A DNA stretch of 64,000 bases from Oscillospiraceae bacterium (GCA_021199335.1 JAJQIG010000015.1:24141-88140), one strand, 5' to 3'. Shown: positions 50,436 to 60,736, counted from the stretch's first letter. Translations and numbers: made by a program. The notes: generated by a model not told the origin, from the letters alone.

Positions 50436-51734
50436 ATGAAATCATTATGGCAGGATTTTTTGGGTATGCCAAGATTTTCTCCGCTTGACGGTGATGTCAA
50501 AACGGATGTACTTATTATAGGCGGAGGTATTACGGGTGTCCTTACGGCGTATTTTTTGCATCAGAGGAGGATACCCTATGTCCTTGTTGAAAAGGATAGA
50601 ATTTGCGGCGGAACTACAGGCTGTACAACAGCGAAAATAACCTTTCAGCATAACCTTATTTATGATAAAATCCTGAAAAGCAGGGGAATAGAAACCGCCA
50701 AAGCATATCTTTCGGCAAATAAAGCGGCTTTTGAAAGGTTAGCGGAGCTTAGCAAGGGCATAAGCTGCGACTATGAGATAAAAGATAATTACGTTTATTC
50801 GCTTAACGACAGACGAAAGATTGAAAATGAACTCAACGCTTTGAACAAAATAGGCTTTAATGCGGAATTCCGCAGAAATCTGCCTATTCCCTTAAAGACG
50901 GCGGGAGCGGTCTGCTTTACCGAACAGGCGCAGTTTCATCCCTTAAAATTTATTGCGGGAATTTCAAAGGGACTTAATATTTCCGAAAATACATTTGTAA
51001 GACAAACAGAAGGCAACACCGCCGTTACAAATTGCGGAAAAATCCATGCAAACAAGATTATTGTCGCAACGCATTTTCCCTTTATAAATAAGCACGGCAG
51101 CTATTTTTTGAAGCTTTATCAGCATCGTTCATATGTAATTGCGCTTGAGAATGCGCAGGATGTCGAAGGGATGTATGTTGATGAGAACAACAAGGGTATG
51201 TCATTCCGAAATTACGGGAATCTGCTGATTCTCGGCGGCGGAGGACACCGCACAGGTAAATCGGGCGGAGGTTGGAGGGAGCTTAGATTTTTTGCGGAAA
51301 AAAATTATCCCGATTCGGATGAGAAATATTTTTGGGCGGCGCAGGATTGTATGAGCCTTGACGGTATACCATATATAGGTCATTATTCCGACAGAACAGA
51401 GAATTTATATACCGCAAGCGGCTTCAATAAATGGGGAATGACGGGCGCAATGCTCTCGGCAATGATTTTAAGCGATATGGCGGCGGGAGTGAGAAATGAA
51501 TATGCGGAATTTTTCTCGCCGTCAAGGAGCATATTAAAGCCACAGCTTTTCATTAACGGGTTTGAATCGGTCACAAACCTTCTTTCGCCGACAAAGAAAC
51601 GGTGCCCACATCTTGGCTGTGCACTCAAATGGAATCCCGAAGAACATTCCTGGGACTGTCCGTGTCACGGCTCACGCTTTAGCGGTGACGGAAAGGTGCT
51701 TGACAACCCCGCAAACGGTAATCTTAGGCAGTAG
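50436..51734 (+). CDS. FAD-dependent oxidoreductase with a C-terminal Rieske domain
   Basis: A 432-residue DAO-type flavoprotein. DVLIIGGGITGVLTAYFL is the FAD-binding fold and a second FAD motif, NLYTASGFNKWGMTGAM, lies near residue 325. The last 60 residues form a Rieske 2Fe-2S domain with CPHLGC and CPCHGS supplying the two Cys-His ligand pairs. Such fusions appear to oxidise amines or amino-acid derivatives, with unknown substrate. GGGAGA precedes the ATG. A small gene follows after about 47 bases. Confidence 0.9.
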   Translation: MKSLWQDFLGMPRFSPLDGDVKTDVLIIGGGITGVLTAYFLHQRRIPYVLVEKDRICGGTTGCTTAKITFQHNLIYDKILKSRGIETAKAYLSANKAAFERLAELSKGISCDYEIKDNYVYSLNDRRKIENELNALNKIGFNAEFRRNLPIPLKTAGAVCFTEQAQFHPLKFIAGISKGLNISENTFVRQTEGNTAVTNCGKIHANKIIVATHFPFINKHGSYFLKLYQHRSYVIALENAQDVEGMYVDENNKGMSFRNYGNLLILGGGGHRTGKSGGGWRELRFFAEKNYPDSDEKYFWAAQDCMSLDGIPYIGHYSDRTENLYTASGFNKWGMTGAMLSAMILSDMAAGVRNEYAEFFSPSRSILKPQLFINGFESVTNLLSPTKKRCPHLGCALKWNPEEHSWDCPCHGSRFSGDGKVLDNPANGNLRQ

Positions 51735-51781
51735 GCATATCCCGTCCATGACGGGAAAAACTATTCTCGAGGTGATTTTAT

Positions 51782-52066
51782 ATGGCAAAACAAGGTATGA
51801 GTCGGCCGGAAATGACCCACACAAAGCCCGAAAACGAAGCTGCCGCAGTTCCCGAGATTCAGGGCAAGGCAAAGCACGGGAATGTCAGGGCGAACCCCAT
51901 TATAGCGGGAACACACGCACCCGCCCTTAAAGTTTATCACTCGGTTCCACATTCTCAGGGAAAGGGAGAAAAACCAATCCCCGACATTTACCCCGTTATT
52001 GACAATGACCTTGCAAGGGATAATGTGGAAAATGACCTTACAGCCGCCGATTTGCAGGATTTGTGA
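51782..52066 (+). CDS. Small hydrophilic protein, unknown (94 aa)
   Basis: The product is polar and proline-rich (KPENEAAAVPEIQGK, HAPALKVYHSVPHSQG), likely disordered, ending in an acidic helix DNVENDLTAADLQDL. GAGGTGA precedes the ATG at good distance, and a strong terminator follows, so it is a real gene at the end of the FAD-Rieske transcript. I recognise no family. Confidence 0.6.
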   Translation: MAKQGMSRPEMTHTKPENEAAAVPEIQGKAKHGNVRANPIIAGTHAPALKVYHSVPHSQGKGEKPIPDIYPVIDNDLARDNVENDLTAADLQDL

Positions 52067-52077
52067 TAAAAGGCTTT

Positions 52078-52108
52078 CCCCCGATATGCGCTATATCGGG
52101 GGATTTAT
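52078..52108 (+). terminator. Terminator of the FAD-Rieske operon
   Basis: CCCCCGATAT pairs perfectly with ATATCGGGGG around five bases, followed by ATTTATTT. Confidence 0.8.
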
Positions 52109-52154
52109 TTGCGGAACAGCGGCTATTTCTCCATAATGTGTGTAAAAGCCCTGT

Positions 52155-52298
52155 TATAACTTACGACTGATGTCCCCCGCCTCTTCAGGCGGGGGAGCAT
52201 AAGGTCTTTCAGTGGGGGATTGGATCCCCCACTGAAACCCCTAAGGGGCTAACGCCCCCAGTCGTTCGTTGAATGACGGGGTGATGCCCCTTATTGAA
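52155..52298 (+). repeat. Structured repeat, copy A (144 bp)
   Basis: About 88% identical by eye to 54519-54661. It folds as an outer ACGACTG/CAGTCGT stem around CCCCCGCCT/AGGCGGGGG, TTTCAGTGGGGGAT/ATCCCCCACTGAAA and CCCCT/AGGGG hairpins, followed by CGTTCGTTGAATGACG and GGGG/CCCC. Most differences between copies keep the pairing through G-U pairs. It resembles the structured ends of IS200/IS605 elements but carries no transposase. Confidence 0.68.
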
Positions 52299-52415
52299 GC
52301 AGTAAATACGCAGCAGTAACCTCGACCTATCTGACCCCTGAGCGGTCATGTTAAACTCAAGCTTATTTTTTTTCACGGTGCGGAAAAGAAAAATAAACAA
52401 AAAATGCATTTATGC

Positions 52416-52444
52416 TTGACTTATTTTTTACAATATGTTATAAT
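52416..52444 (+). promoter_or_regulatory. Promoter of the second chemoreceptor
   Basis: TTGACT, 17 bases, TATAAT, 51 bases before the chosen ATG. Confidence 0.66.
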
Positions 52445-52494
52445 CTCTTTAATATGGATCAGGCTGTTGTGCTGAGAAAGGGTTGATTAGTAAT

Positions 52495-54444
52495 ATGTCA
52501 AAAATAGGGAAAAAGCTTATCGCCGTAATGACAACTTTTATTGTCATTGCAGTTGCTATGATAGTTTCTGTGAACTGCATTCAGTTTAATTCCTTGATAA
52601 AAACTTCATTGTCCAATGAGGCTGAGGTTGGTTCAAATATCCTCTCCGATGGAATTAAAAGCTTGTGTGCGGAATCGGATGAAATAAATGCTGAACTTTC
52701 GGAAAATGTTAATTTTGTGCAGGCATTCACCCTCGGCAGAGGAACGGTAATCCAAAGCAGGTTTGAGGAATTTGCTGTTGACGACTGTTTTTTTGCCTAT
52801 TTTACCGACGCATCCGGAGATGTACTCTGGCAAAGCGATAACGCAACCATGACGACCCTTGATGTAGATGCTGTACTTGCGGGAAATTCCTATAGCGGAT
52901 ACGTTGGCGGGGATGAAAATATGCCGCTCTATTACATAAGCGCAGTTCCCGTTTACAACGCTATTGAAAGCATTGTAGGAACATCCTTCATAGGCGTGGA
53001 TTTTTCCGATGAGGAATATATAGATAACGTTGCAAGCAGCATCGCTGCGGAAATTACCGTCTTTGCGGGCGACACATGTATTGCGACCACTGTTCTCAAT
53101 GAGGATGGAAGCAGGGCAGTCGGCACCCAAATGAGCGATGAGGTAAGAGAAATTGTTATAGAAAACGGGCAGAAATATGAGGGCCGTGCGGATATTCTCG
53201 GTCAATCTCATTTTCGTAAATATGTGCCCATTGCAGATAATGACGGCAACATTGTCGGGGCGTACTTCTCGGGTATGTCTACCGCAGAGAACGATGCAAT
53301 GCTGAGAAGCTCGGTAATGACATCCATTATTCTTGCCGTTGTTTTGTGTATTGTTATAGTTGTTTCACTGACGCTCTTTACAAATAAGGAAATCATTAAG
53401 CCCGTTATTTCCGCAAATGAGATTTCAAGGGAAATGGCGGATGGTAACCTTTCCATGCGGATGAGCAATACCAAATTCCCGCAAAATGAAATCGGCGAAA
53501 TGGTTTCCGTTCTTAATCATACAAAGGACAGCCTTGCAATGTATATGCGTGATATGACGGAGGTCATGGGCGCAATGGGCGAGGGCGACTTTACCGTTAC
53601 GCCGCGGGTTGAGTATGTCGGCGAATTTACAGCGATAAAGAACGCTATGGAATCCATTCAGCGTGAGCTTGGGGAGGTCGTCGGTCACCTTTCCGTTTCC
53701 GCATCGGAGGTAACGGCGGGTTCATCGCAGATCGCCAACGGTTCGCAGCTTCTTGCCGATGGAACAACTCGTCAGGCTGCCGCAATTCAGGAGCTCTCCG
53801 CAACAATAAATGATATTTCGGAGAAAATAAAGCTTAATGCGGAAAATGCAAAGAAAGCTGATGAGCTTGCTTCCGAGGCAAGCCGTAAGGTTGAAACCCA
53901 GTCCGAGGAAATGGTTGAAATGTCCAAGGCGATGAACGATATTAAGGAAAAATCGGCTCAGATTGAGGATATTATTAAGACAATTGAGGATATAGCCTTC
54001 CAAACAAATATCCTTGCCCTCAATGCGGCTGTTGAAGCCGCAAGAGCGGGCGAAGCGGGTAAGGGCTTTGCCGTTGTTGCCGATGAGGTAAGAAATCTTG
54101 CGACAAAGAGTGACGAAGCAACCAAGCAGACTGCCGCAATCATAGGCGAAACGATTGAAGCGGTTGAGAACGGAAGCGCTGTGCTTGAGATAACAGGAAA
54201 AACTATGGCTGAGGTTTCGGAAATTACCGAAAGAACCAACGCCCTTGTAAGGGAAATTTCCGATGCATCGGAGGAACAGGCTGAATCCGTGCTCCAGGTT
54301 ACCGAGGGCATCGCTCAGATTTCCGAGGTCGTTCAGCAAAACTCCGCTACGGCAGAGGAAAGCGCTGCTTCCTGCGAGGAGCTTAACAGCCAGGCTGCGC
54401 TTCTTATGGAACAGGTTGAAAAGTTTAAGGTTGACGAGATTTAA
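52495..54444 (+). CDS. Methyl-accepting chemotaxis protein with HAMP
   Basis: A 649-residue chemoreceptor. The first membrane helix lies at about 7-30, followed by a single-Cache-like outer sensor domain (about 31-265), a second helix near 268-290, HAMP ([21 protein letters not shown]), a second HAMP-like segment, and a full-length signalling domain with the tip [19 protein letters not shown] and [13 protein letters not shown]. The ATG at 52495 is used because AGAAAGGG lies 13 bases before it; a TTG at 52483 would touch that site. The gene is bracketed by two copies of the 144-bp repeat. Confidence 0.93.
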   Translation: MSKIGKKLIAVMTTFIVIAVAMIVSVNCIQFNSLIKTSLSNEAEVGSNILSDGIKSLCAESDEINAELSENVNFVQAFTLGRGTVIQSRFEEFAVDDCFFAYFTDASGDVLWQSDNATMTTLDVDAVLAGNSYSGYVGGDENMPLYYISAVPVYNAIESIVGTSFIGVDFSDEEYIDNVASSIAAEITVFAGDTCIATTVLNEDGSRAVGTQMSDEVREIVIENGQKYEGRADILGQSHFRKYVPIADNDGNIVGAYFSGMSTAENDAMLRSSVMTSIILAVVLCIVIVVSLTLFTNKEIIKPVISANEISREMADGNLSMRMSNTKFPQNEIGEMVSVLNHTKDSLAMYMRDMTEVMGAMGEGDFTVTPRVEYVGEFTAIKNAMESIQRELGEVVGHLSVSASEVTAGSSQIANGSQLLADGTTRQAAAIQELSATINDISEKIKLNAENAKKADELASEASRKVETQSEEMVEMSKAMNDIKEKSAQIEDIIKTIEDIAFQTNILALNAAVEAARAGEAGKGFAVVADEVRNLATKSDEATKQTAAIIGETIEAVENGSAVLEITGKTMAEVSEITERTNALVREISDASEEQAESVLQVTEGIAQISEVVQQNSATAEESAASCEELNSQAALLMEQVEKFKVDEI

Positions 54445-54518
54445 AATTACGGTTAGCAGATTCGTAAAAGGGACGGTTGAAAGAATCGTCCCTTGCTTTG
54501 TTTCAAGTAAATTTACAA

Positions 54519-54661
54519 TATAACTCACGACTGATGTCCCCGTCTCTTCTGGCGGGGGAGCATACGGTCTTTCAGCAGGGGATTGCTTCCCCCACTGAAA
54601 CCCCTAAGGGGCTAACGCCTCCGGTCGTTCGTTGAATGACGGGGCGATGCCCCTTATTGAA
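54519..54661 (+). repeat. Structured repeat, copy B (143 bp)
   Basis: Second copy of the 52155-52298 repeat, same orientation, ending 22 bases before the vWA-protein start. The outer stem ACGACTG/CGGTCGT and hairpin CCCCGTC/GGCGGGG differ from copy A but still pair through G-U. Confidence 0.68.
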
Positions 54662-54682
54662 TGTCTATGGAAGGGATAATGT

Positions 54683-57298
54683 ATGGCTGATAACAAGGGT
54701 ATGGGTGAAATAAAAACACCGATTCAAGAGGAGGACATTAATCGGAAATATTTGGAGGAAACTTATAAGCTAAAACGCAGGGGCAGCGGCAAGCGTTCGG
54801 AGGATATACCCATTGATGACGTTCTTGTTGATGATATGATTGTCCCGACCGAAAGCGGCGTTTCCGATGGAACGGCTGAGAATGACAGTCCTTTGTCCGA
54901 GGACGAGAATGCCGGCATTCTGTCGGAGGAGGAAGAAATCCCTGAGCCTGTTTTCGGGGATTTTGAGGAGGAAAACGAACCTGCCTCCGAGTCTAATCTG
55001 CCGAACGATGAGAAATCGGAGAGTGACGCAGATTTTGACATCGAGGAAAAGGAAATGTTTAAGCCGCTGAAAGCAACCAAAAGCAAAAAGCTGCGGAAAA
55101 AGCTCGGATTGGATGATAACCTTGCCGTTACGGATGGCTCTGATGTGGCAGCGGAGAAAAAACGCCGTAAACGTAATCACTATATTGACTCCGAAACCCG
55201 CGGAAAGCGAATAAGAGCACTATGCGCAGTCGGCGCTGTAATTGCTGTGGTTTATGTGTGTATTCTCGGGGCTGTCAGCATTATTAATAAGGATTATTAT
55301 GAAGATGTTACAACCCGTTTGGAAACAGCCGAGGTTAAGGATGAAATTGTTGCCGAAGCCGAAAGCTATTATATTGATTCGGATTGGGACGGTCTTACAG
55401 ATGATTTTGAAACGAACACGCTGAAAACAGATCCCAATAACAGCGATTCTGACAGTGACGGTGCATCCGATGGGATAGAATTTATATGCGGAACGGATCC
55501 GCTTGATTCATCCGATGGCGGAGGGACCGATTTTGAACGTCAAATCAGCGCAGAGTCGGTTGTTCTGACTGTTAACGGCAGTGCGGATAATGTAAGCACG
55601 GCCTCCATTGACACAATTAATTCGGGAATCTCAAGATACCCGGGCGTTGTGAGCAGCGTTTACTCCGTTTCGGGAATAAGCGGCAGTGCGGATCTGAAAA
55701 TCAATTGCGATGATGAAGAAAACGTAGGCATATTCTGCCTGGATACATCCGATTCAAGCATAAGTGAGGTGGATTCGTCTGTCGGAAACGGCTATGTTGA
55801 AACGGAGATAACCTCGGACGGTGCATATTTTGCCGCAAATAGGTCGACATTCAATGATGATGCGGGCATTGACGTTATGTTTGTTATAGATAACTCAGGG
55901 TCAATGTATTCCAAAACGGTTATCAGCGGTTCAGAGGAAAATGATGTTGAATTCAAGCGTGTTCTTCTTTCCGAGGATCTTGTTGATTCGTTTGATGATT
56001 CGGTAAGATGCGGAGTTGCGAAATTTACGGCATCATACACTCTTATTTCGGGGATTACCTTCGATAAGGACATTGTTAAGGAAAGCCTTGAAACAATCAA
56101 GAACGGCTCGGAGAATTTTGACGGAACGGATTTTGCCGGCGCAATTCTTAAAGCCGCCGATGAGTTTCAGGATGAGAGCCGCAGACGGTTTATAATACTT
56201 ATTACTGACGGTTTGCCTTCGGAGGACAGCTTTAAGGTCAACGAACAGACCGCTATTGACACTTGCGCGGAAAATAACATTTCCGTAATCTCCATAAGCC
56301 TTGGCAATGATACCGATGTTGATTATCTTTCAAAAATTGCGGAGGAAACAAACGGCGTTTTCTACCGTGCGTTTAATGCGGATTCTTTTGCCGAGATTGA
56401 AACGAAAATAGAGGAGCTGCTCTATTCGGGCGGCATAAGCGTAAGCGGTGACGGCGATGAAGCTGTCTCGGTTTCTTTGATTGCCGACGCGGGCTTCGGA
56501 GGCAGCGACTGCATTAAAGCGGCGGGTCTGCCGACAACCCTAAGCATTTCGGGAAGCCTTGTCGGAAGTGCCATAGTTAACAAGCTTTATTATACGGGCA
56601 GCCTTACACCGGCAAATGCGGAATATCACCTTGCCGACAACGATTTTTTTGCCAACGGAAAGGATAACCTCGGTAACTGTGATATTCCGAGCATTTCGTT
56701 ATATAATAGCTATTTAAGCTTTGAAAACAAATGGAATTTCAGCTCAAAGGGGGATGTACTCAAATACACAAGCGATGCGCACATATGGCTTTCGGACAAC
56801 GGATTTTCCTATGTCGAAACGGAGCTTACAGGGGAAATACCCCAGTCGGACACGCTTCTTATGCTGAGAAAAATTACATTCCAACAGCTCCGTGACTATA
56901 CATATTACGAAAAGGCAGTGATAAATATTGATGCTCTGCAGGACAGTGAACAACAGATATTCCGCTGCATAAATTATTACGATAATTCCGATAATTACAG
57001 AGCCGTTTCTTTCGGCTCGGAAGGCGAAGCCGCATTTGATTTGCTTATAAGCGAGCTTTCCAACGGAATACCGTCAGTCCTTGTAACGGACGACGGAACT
57101 GTATTTAATGCTTCTAAAATTTCGAATAATTCAAAAAATGCTAACCAATACATAATTGAAGCATATAATCTGAGCAGTCCCGAATCGGCGCAGACAATTT
57201 ACATTTCAAAGCAGGATATTTATTACAGCGCAGAATCGGACGTTCAGTTTAAAGCAACGATTGCCGGAGATGAAACGGAGCTTTATATTCTTGAATAA
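54683..57298 (+). CDS. vWA-domain surface protein with calcium-type repeats
   Basis: An 871-residue protein. Residues 1-175 are cytoplasmic, acidic then very basic. A membrane helix lies at about 179-201. Outside are two Asp-rich calcium-binding repeats of the thrombospondin-3 type (DSDWDGLTDDFE and DSDSDGASDGIE, 231-280), a beta domain, and a von Willebrand A domain with the metal site DNSGS (403-407) and later IILITDGLPSE. The last 270 residues form further beta-rich domains. A single-pass orientation with the N-terminus inside is unusual for an adhesin and suggests signalling or wall anchoring. GAAGGG precedes the ATG. Confidence 0.88.
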   Translation: MADNKGMGEIKTPIQEEDINRKYLEETYKLKRRGSGKRSEDIPIDDVLVDDMIVPTESGVSDGTAENDSPLSEDENAGILSEEEEIPEPVFGDFEEENEPASESNLPNDEKSESDADFDIEEKEMFKPLKATKSKKLRKKLGLDDNLAVTDGSDVAAEKKRRKRNHYIDSETRGKRIRALCAVGAVIAVVYVCILGAVSIINKDYYEDVTTRLETAEVKDEIVAEAESYYIDSDWDGLTDDFETNTLKTDPNNSDSDSDGASDGIEFICGTDPLDSSDGGGTDFERQISAESVVLTVNGSADNVSTASIDTINSGISRYPGVVSSVYSVSGISGSADLKINCDDEENVGIFCLDTSDSSISEVDSSVGNGYVETEITSDGAYFAANRSTFNDDAGIDVMFVIDNSGSMYSKTVISGSEENDVEFKRVLLSEDLVDSFDDSVRCGVAKFTASYTLISGITFDKDIVKESLETIKNGSENFDGTDFAGAILKAADEFQDESRRRFIILITDGLPSEDSFKVNEQTAIDTCAENNISVISISLGNDTDVDYLSKIAEETNGVFYRAFNADSFAEIETKIEELLYSGGISVSGDGDEAVSVSLIADAGFGGSDCIKAAGLPTTLSISGSLVGSAIVNKLYYTGSLTPANAEYHLADNDFFANGKDNLGNCDIPSISLYNSYLSFENKWNFSSKGDVLKYTSDAHIWLSDNGFSYVETELTGEIPQSDTLLMLRKITFQQLRDYTYYEKAVINIDALQDSEQQIFRCINYYDNSDNYRAVSFGSEGEAAFDLLISELSNGIPSVLVTDDGTVFNASKISNNSKNANQYIIEAYNLSSPESAQTIYISKQDIYYSAESDVQFKATIAGDETELYILE

Positions 57299-57309
57299 GC
57301 GAGGGAAAA

Positions 57310-57915
57310 ATGATGTTTGAAGAAGCAGTAGCCGTATCACGCACGGAGGAGGTTTCGGCGCAGAATATCTCGGCGGAAAATGAGCTTGTTCGGGAGCTTG
57401 ACTGTTCGGGAATGGATTTTGAAAATGTAAGGCTTGCAAAGTGCCGCTTTTTGAACTGTGATTTCAGCGGTGCGGGATTTTATGAAGCTGTTTTTGAGAA
57501 TTGCGATTTTTCTAACTGCCGCTTTGAAAATGCTTATATAAAAAATGTTACGGTTAACTTCTGTAAATTTGACGGAAGCGGCTTTAAACAGGCTTCAATG
57601 CGTGAATTAAGGGCAAGGGAAAGCTCGTTTTGCTATGTGGATTTCGGGGAGGGGCACTTTGACGGCTGCAGCTTTGTTTCCTGCGAAATTAAGGAAGCGT
57701 TCCTCTCAGAATGTAAGCTGAGAAACAGCTCCTTTCACAATGTGAATTTTACGGGCACGGATTTTTTCGGAACTATGCTCAAGGGTCAGGACTTTTCCGA
57801 CTGCGTTATTGACAGGATAATGGTTTCCGACCGCTTTCTTGAGCTTAGAGGATTAAAGCTGAACGTTTCACAGGCGGCAGATTTGGCTTTGCTCCTTGGA
57901 ATAAAAATCGTATGA
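57310..57915 (+). CDS. Pentapeptide-repeat protein
   Basis: A 201-residue protein whose residues 35-175 follow the five-residue repeat with F or L in the centre (LDCSGMDFENVRLAKCRFLNCDFSG is one run in part), forming a right-handed square beta-helix. Family members include gyrase-protecting Qnr proteins, but that role cannot be claimed from repeats. GAGGGAAAA precedes the double ATG. It starts 11 bases after the vWA gene and is co-transcribed with it; the GH43 gene follows after 44 bases. Confidence 0.87.
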   Translation: MMFEEAVAVSRTEEVSAQNISAENELVRELDCSGMDFENVRLAKCRFLNCDFSGAGFYEAVFENCDFSNCRFENAYIKNVTVNFCKFDGSGFKQASMRELRARESSFCYVDFGEGHFDGCSFVSCEIKEAFLSECKLRNSSFHNVNFTGTDFFGTMLKGQDFSDCVIDRIMVSDRFLELRGLKLNVSQAADLALLLGIKIV

Positions 57916-57959
57916 GCAGCATTCGCTTTCAAAATTAAAGCGGAAAGGAATTTATAAAA

Positions 57960-59435
57960 ATGAAGTACACAAACCCTGTTATCAAAGGCTTTTACCCCGA
58001 CCCCAGCGTTTGCTTTGCGGAGGGAAAATACTACCTCGTCAGCAGCTCGTTTCAGTTTTTTCCGGGAGTTCCTCTTTTTGAGAGCGAAAATCTTGTCAAC
58101 TGGAACCAGATAGGTTATGTCCTTACCGAAAAAAATCAAGTTATGCTTGAAAAAATCAACAGCTCGGGCGGAGTGTTTGCCCCAACAATTCGCTATCATA
58201 ACGGAAGATTTTATATGGTAACGACAAATGATACAACGCATCAGAATTTCTATGTTTACACCGATAATATCCACGGAAAATGGTCCGACCCGATTTTCGT
58301 TGACCAAGGCGGGATTGACCCGTCGCTCCTTTTCGATGACGATGGAAATGTCTATTTCCTCAGCAATGGCTGCGATGATTATGGCGAGAGCGGTGTTGTT
58401 CAGTGTCAACTCAATATAGAAACGGGCGAGAAGCTTTCTCACAGCAAATGCATATGGAAGGGCTCGGGCGGACGCTATCTCGAATCGCCGCATATGTATA
58501 AAATCAACGGCGAATATTATCTTATGGCTGCGGAGGGCGGAACGGAATATGGACATATGGTTACATACGCGCGTTCAAAATCGGTATGGGGTGAGTTTGA
58601 GAATTATCCTTTGAACCCTGTCCTCACTAACAGAAATAAAGCTCCGTTCATTATTCAGGGAATTGGCCACGGCGACCTTATTAAGGACAAAAACGGCGAA
58701 TGGCATATTATTACTCTCGGATTTCGCCAAATTCATATGTGGCAGCCGTATCACCATCTGGGCAGAGAGGTTTTCCTTACACCTGTGAGGTTTGATAAGG
58801 ACGGCTGGTTCACCGCAGGAAATGACGGAACAACCGATTTCGAGTATGAAACAGACGGGAATTTCAATCAGGACAAATTGAAGCCATACACCTTCGAGAA
58901 TACCGATTGGGGGATTGATTGGTGCTTCATTCGTCACCCGAATATGGATAATTACGAGCTTCTCGGAGATAGGGCAGTGCTGAAGGGAACGGAGATTACG
59001 CTTGAAGAGGTTGATTCTCCAACATTTGTCGGACTTCGACAGCGTGATTTTGATATGGATTTTTCCGTTGATGTTGAGGTTGACGGCGGCGAGGGCGGCA
59101 TTACCGTTTATATGTGTGAAAACGAGCATTACGATGTAGCGCTTCGCAGGAATAAGGATGCGTTTGAAGCTGTATTAAAGCTCAATATCGGCGGCATAAA
59201 GCATATTCAAAGCGCAGTCAGACTTAAAGGAAACAAGGCGAAGCTTATAATTCGCTCGGACAGTCAGGTTTACAGATTTTATGTTAAGGACGGCTCGGAT
59301 GAAATCGGACTGGGCTATGCAATGTCGAAGTACCTTTCAAGCGAGGTTTCGGGCGGATTCACAGGTGTCTTGACAGGACTTTATGCAATTGGAAATAACA
59401 AAGCAGAGTTCACTGAGCTTGAAATAAAATATTAA
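57960..59435 (+). CDS. GH43 beta-xylosidase/arabinofuranosidase
   Basis: A 491-residue intracellular glycoside hydrolase. The five-bladed propeller carries the base Asp14 in YPDPSV, the pKa-tuning Asp120 in GGIDPSLLFDDDG, and the acid Glu175 in YLESPHMYK. Residues about 320-491 form the beta-sandwich domain often found in beta-xylosidases. No signal peptide, so it acts on imported xylo- or arabinoxylo-oligosaccharides. GAAAGGAA precedes the ATG. GH27 follows after 11 bases in the same operon. Confidence 0.93.
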   Translation: MKYTNPVIKGFYPDPSVCFAEGKYYLVSSSFQFFPGVPLFESENLVNWNQIGYVLTEKNQVMLEKINSSGGVFAPTIRYHNGRFYMVTTNDTTHQNFYVYTDNIHGKWSDPIFVDQGGIDPSLLFDDDGNVYFLSNGCDDYGESGVVQCQLNIETGEKLSHSKCIWKGSGGRYLESPHMYKINGEYYLMAAEGGTEYGHMVTYARSKSVWGEFENYPLNPVLTNRNKAPFIIQGIGHGDLIKDKNGEWHIITLGFRQIHMWQPYHHLGREVFLTPVRFDKDGWFTAGNDGTTDFEYETDGNFNQDKLKPYTFENTDWGIDWCFIRHPNMDNYELLGDRAVLKGTEITLEEVDSPTFVGLRQRDFDMDFSVDVEVDGGEGGITVYMCENEHYDVALRRNKDAFEAVLKLNIGGIKHIQSAVRLKGNKAKLIIRSDSQVYRFYVKDGSDEIGLGYAMSKYLSSEVSGGFTGVLTGLYAIGNNKAEFTELEIKY

Positions 59436-59446
59436 GGAGAATTTGT

Positions 59447-60724
59447 ATGAAAGAACTTACAGCGCCAATGGGCTGGAACAGCTGGGATTGCTACGGAGCA
59501 GCGGTTGATGAGGAAACGGTCAGAAGAAATGCGGAATTTATGGCAAAAAATCTCAGGAAGTATGGCTGGGAGTACGTTACCGTTGACATTCAATGGAGCG
59601 CTCCAAACGCCAAAAATCACGAATATGATCCGTTCACGGAGCTTTGTATGGACGAATATTCACGGCTTATTCCTGCGGAAAACCGTTTTCCTTCATCGGT
59701 CGGGGGAAAGGGCTTTGCGCCGCTTGCGAAGTATGTCCATTCCCTCGGACTGAAATTTGGAATTCACATTATGAGGGGAATTCCGCGTCAGGCGGTTCAC
59801 CGCAACACAGCCATAAAGGGAACAAACGCAACTGCAAGGCAGATTGCCAAAACCGACAGCATCTGTCATTGGAATACCGATATGTATGGAGTAAATCCCG
59901 AAAAGGACGGGGCAAGGGAATATTACAACAGCCTTTTTGAGCTTTACGCATCATGGGGAGTCGATTTCATAAAGTGTGACGATATTGCAAGGGAGCTTCC
60001 GCATGAGGAGTCGGAGCTTGTAATGCTCAGCGAAGCGCTCAATGGCTGCGGCAGGGATATGATTCTAAGCCTTTCCCCCGGACCTGCGCTTCTTGAAAAG
60101 GCGGAGCTTTACAAGCAGGTATCAAATATGTGGAGAATTACCGATGATTTTTGGGATAAATGGGAGCTTCTTTACAATATGTTTGAACGCGCTGAAAAGT
60201 GGAGCATTCACACGGGAGCGGGTCATTGGCCCGATGCGGATATGCTCCCCATCGGACCGATTTTGCAGGATTACGATAAATCAATTCGTACAAAATTTAC
60301 CGAAAATGAGCAGATTACGATGCTTACTCTGTGGAGCATTTTCCGTTCCCCGCTTATTATAGGCGGAGAAATGACGGGCTTTGACGATTTTACAATGAGC
60401 CTCCTCACAAATGAAGAGATTATAAAAATGCACCATAATTCCCGCCATTCTCATCAGGTTTGGAGAAAGGAGATAGACGGAATCGAGCATATCCTTTGGA
60501 CTTCCGCAAGCAGCGAGGGAGGGCAGTATGCAGCCGTTTTCAACGCAGGCGACAGGGACAGCGAGGTGGAAATTCCGCTTGCGGACCTTGAAATTTATAA
60601 CGGCATATCCGCCACAGAGCTTTGGAGCGGAGAAAAGCTTTCAGCCGAAAGCTCTATAAAGGCAAAGCTTGGTTCGCATTGCGCAAAGGCATATTATTTA
60701 TGCACAATAGGTCAGCTTAATTAG
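59447..60724 (+). CDS. GH27 alpha-galactosidase-like glycoside hydrolase
   Basis: A 425-residue clan-D enzyme. It opens with the diagnostic PMGWNSWDCYG. The nucleophile is Asp178 in DFIKCDD and the acid/base Asp233 in WRITDD. The C-terminal 80 residues form the usual beta-sandwich. Family members release terminal alpha-galactose (or beta-L-arabinopyranose, a known side activity, which would fit a xylan-related operon). No signal peptide. AAGGAG precedes the ATG. Confidence 0.92.
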   Translation: MKELTAPMGWNSWDCYGAAVDEETVRRNAEFMAKNLRKYGWEYVTVDIQWSAPNAKNHEYDPFTELCMDEYSRLIPAENRFPSSVGGKGFAPLAKYVHSLGLKFGIHIMRGIPRQAVHRNTAIKGTNATARQIAKTDSICHWNTDMYGVNPEKDGAREYYNSLFELYASWGVDFIKCDDIARELPHEESELVMLSEALNGCGRDMILSLSPGPALLEKAELYKQVSNMWRITDDFWDKWELLYNMFERAEKWSIHTGAGHWPDADMLPIGPILQDYDKSIRTKFTENEQITMLTLWSIFRSPLIIGGEMTGFDDFTMSLLTNEEIIKMHHNSRHSHQVWRKEIDGIEHILWTSASSEGGQYAAVFNAGDRDSEVEIPLADLEIYNGISATELWSGEKLSAESSIKAKLGSHCAKAYYLCTIGQLN

Positions 60725-60736
60725 TATAAAATGATA

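Noticed and set aside
53722..54528. A 268-codon open frame on the minus strand
   Set aside because: Antisense to the chemoreceptor signalling domain; long open frames opposite such repetitive, GC-skewed helices are common artefacts.
57310..57915. Qnr-type quinolone resistance function for the pentapeptide protein
   Set aside because: Pentapeptide repeats alone do not imply gyrase protection; the dimer module and loops of Qnr were not recognised.
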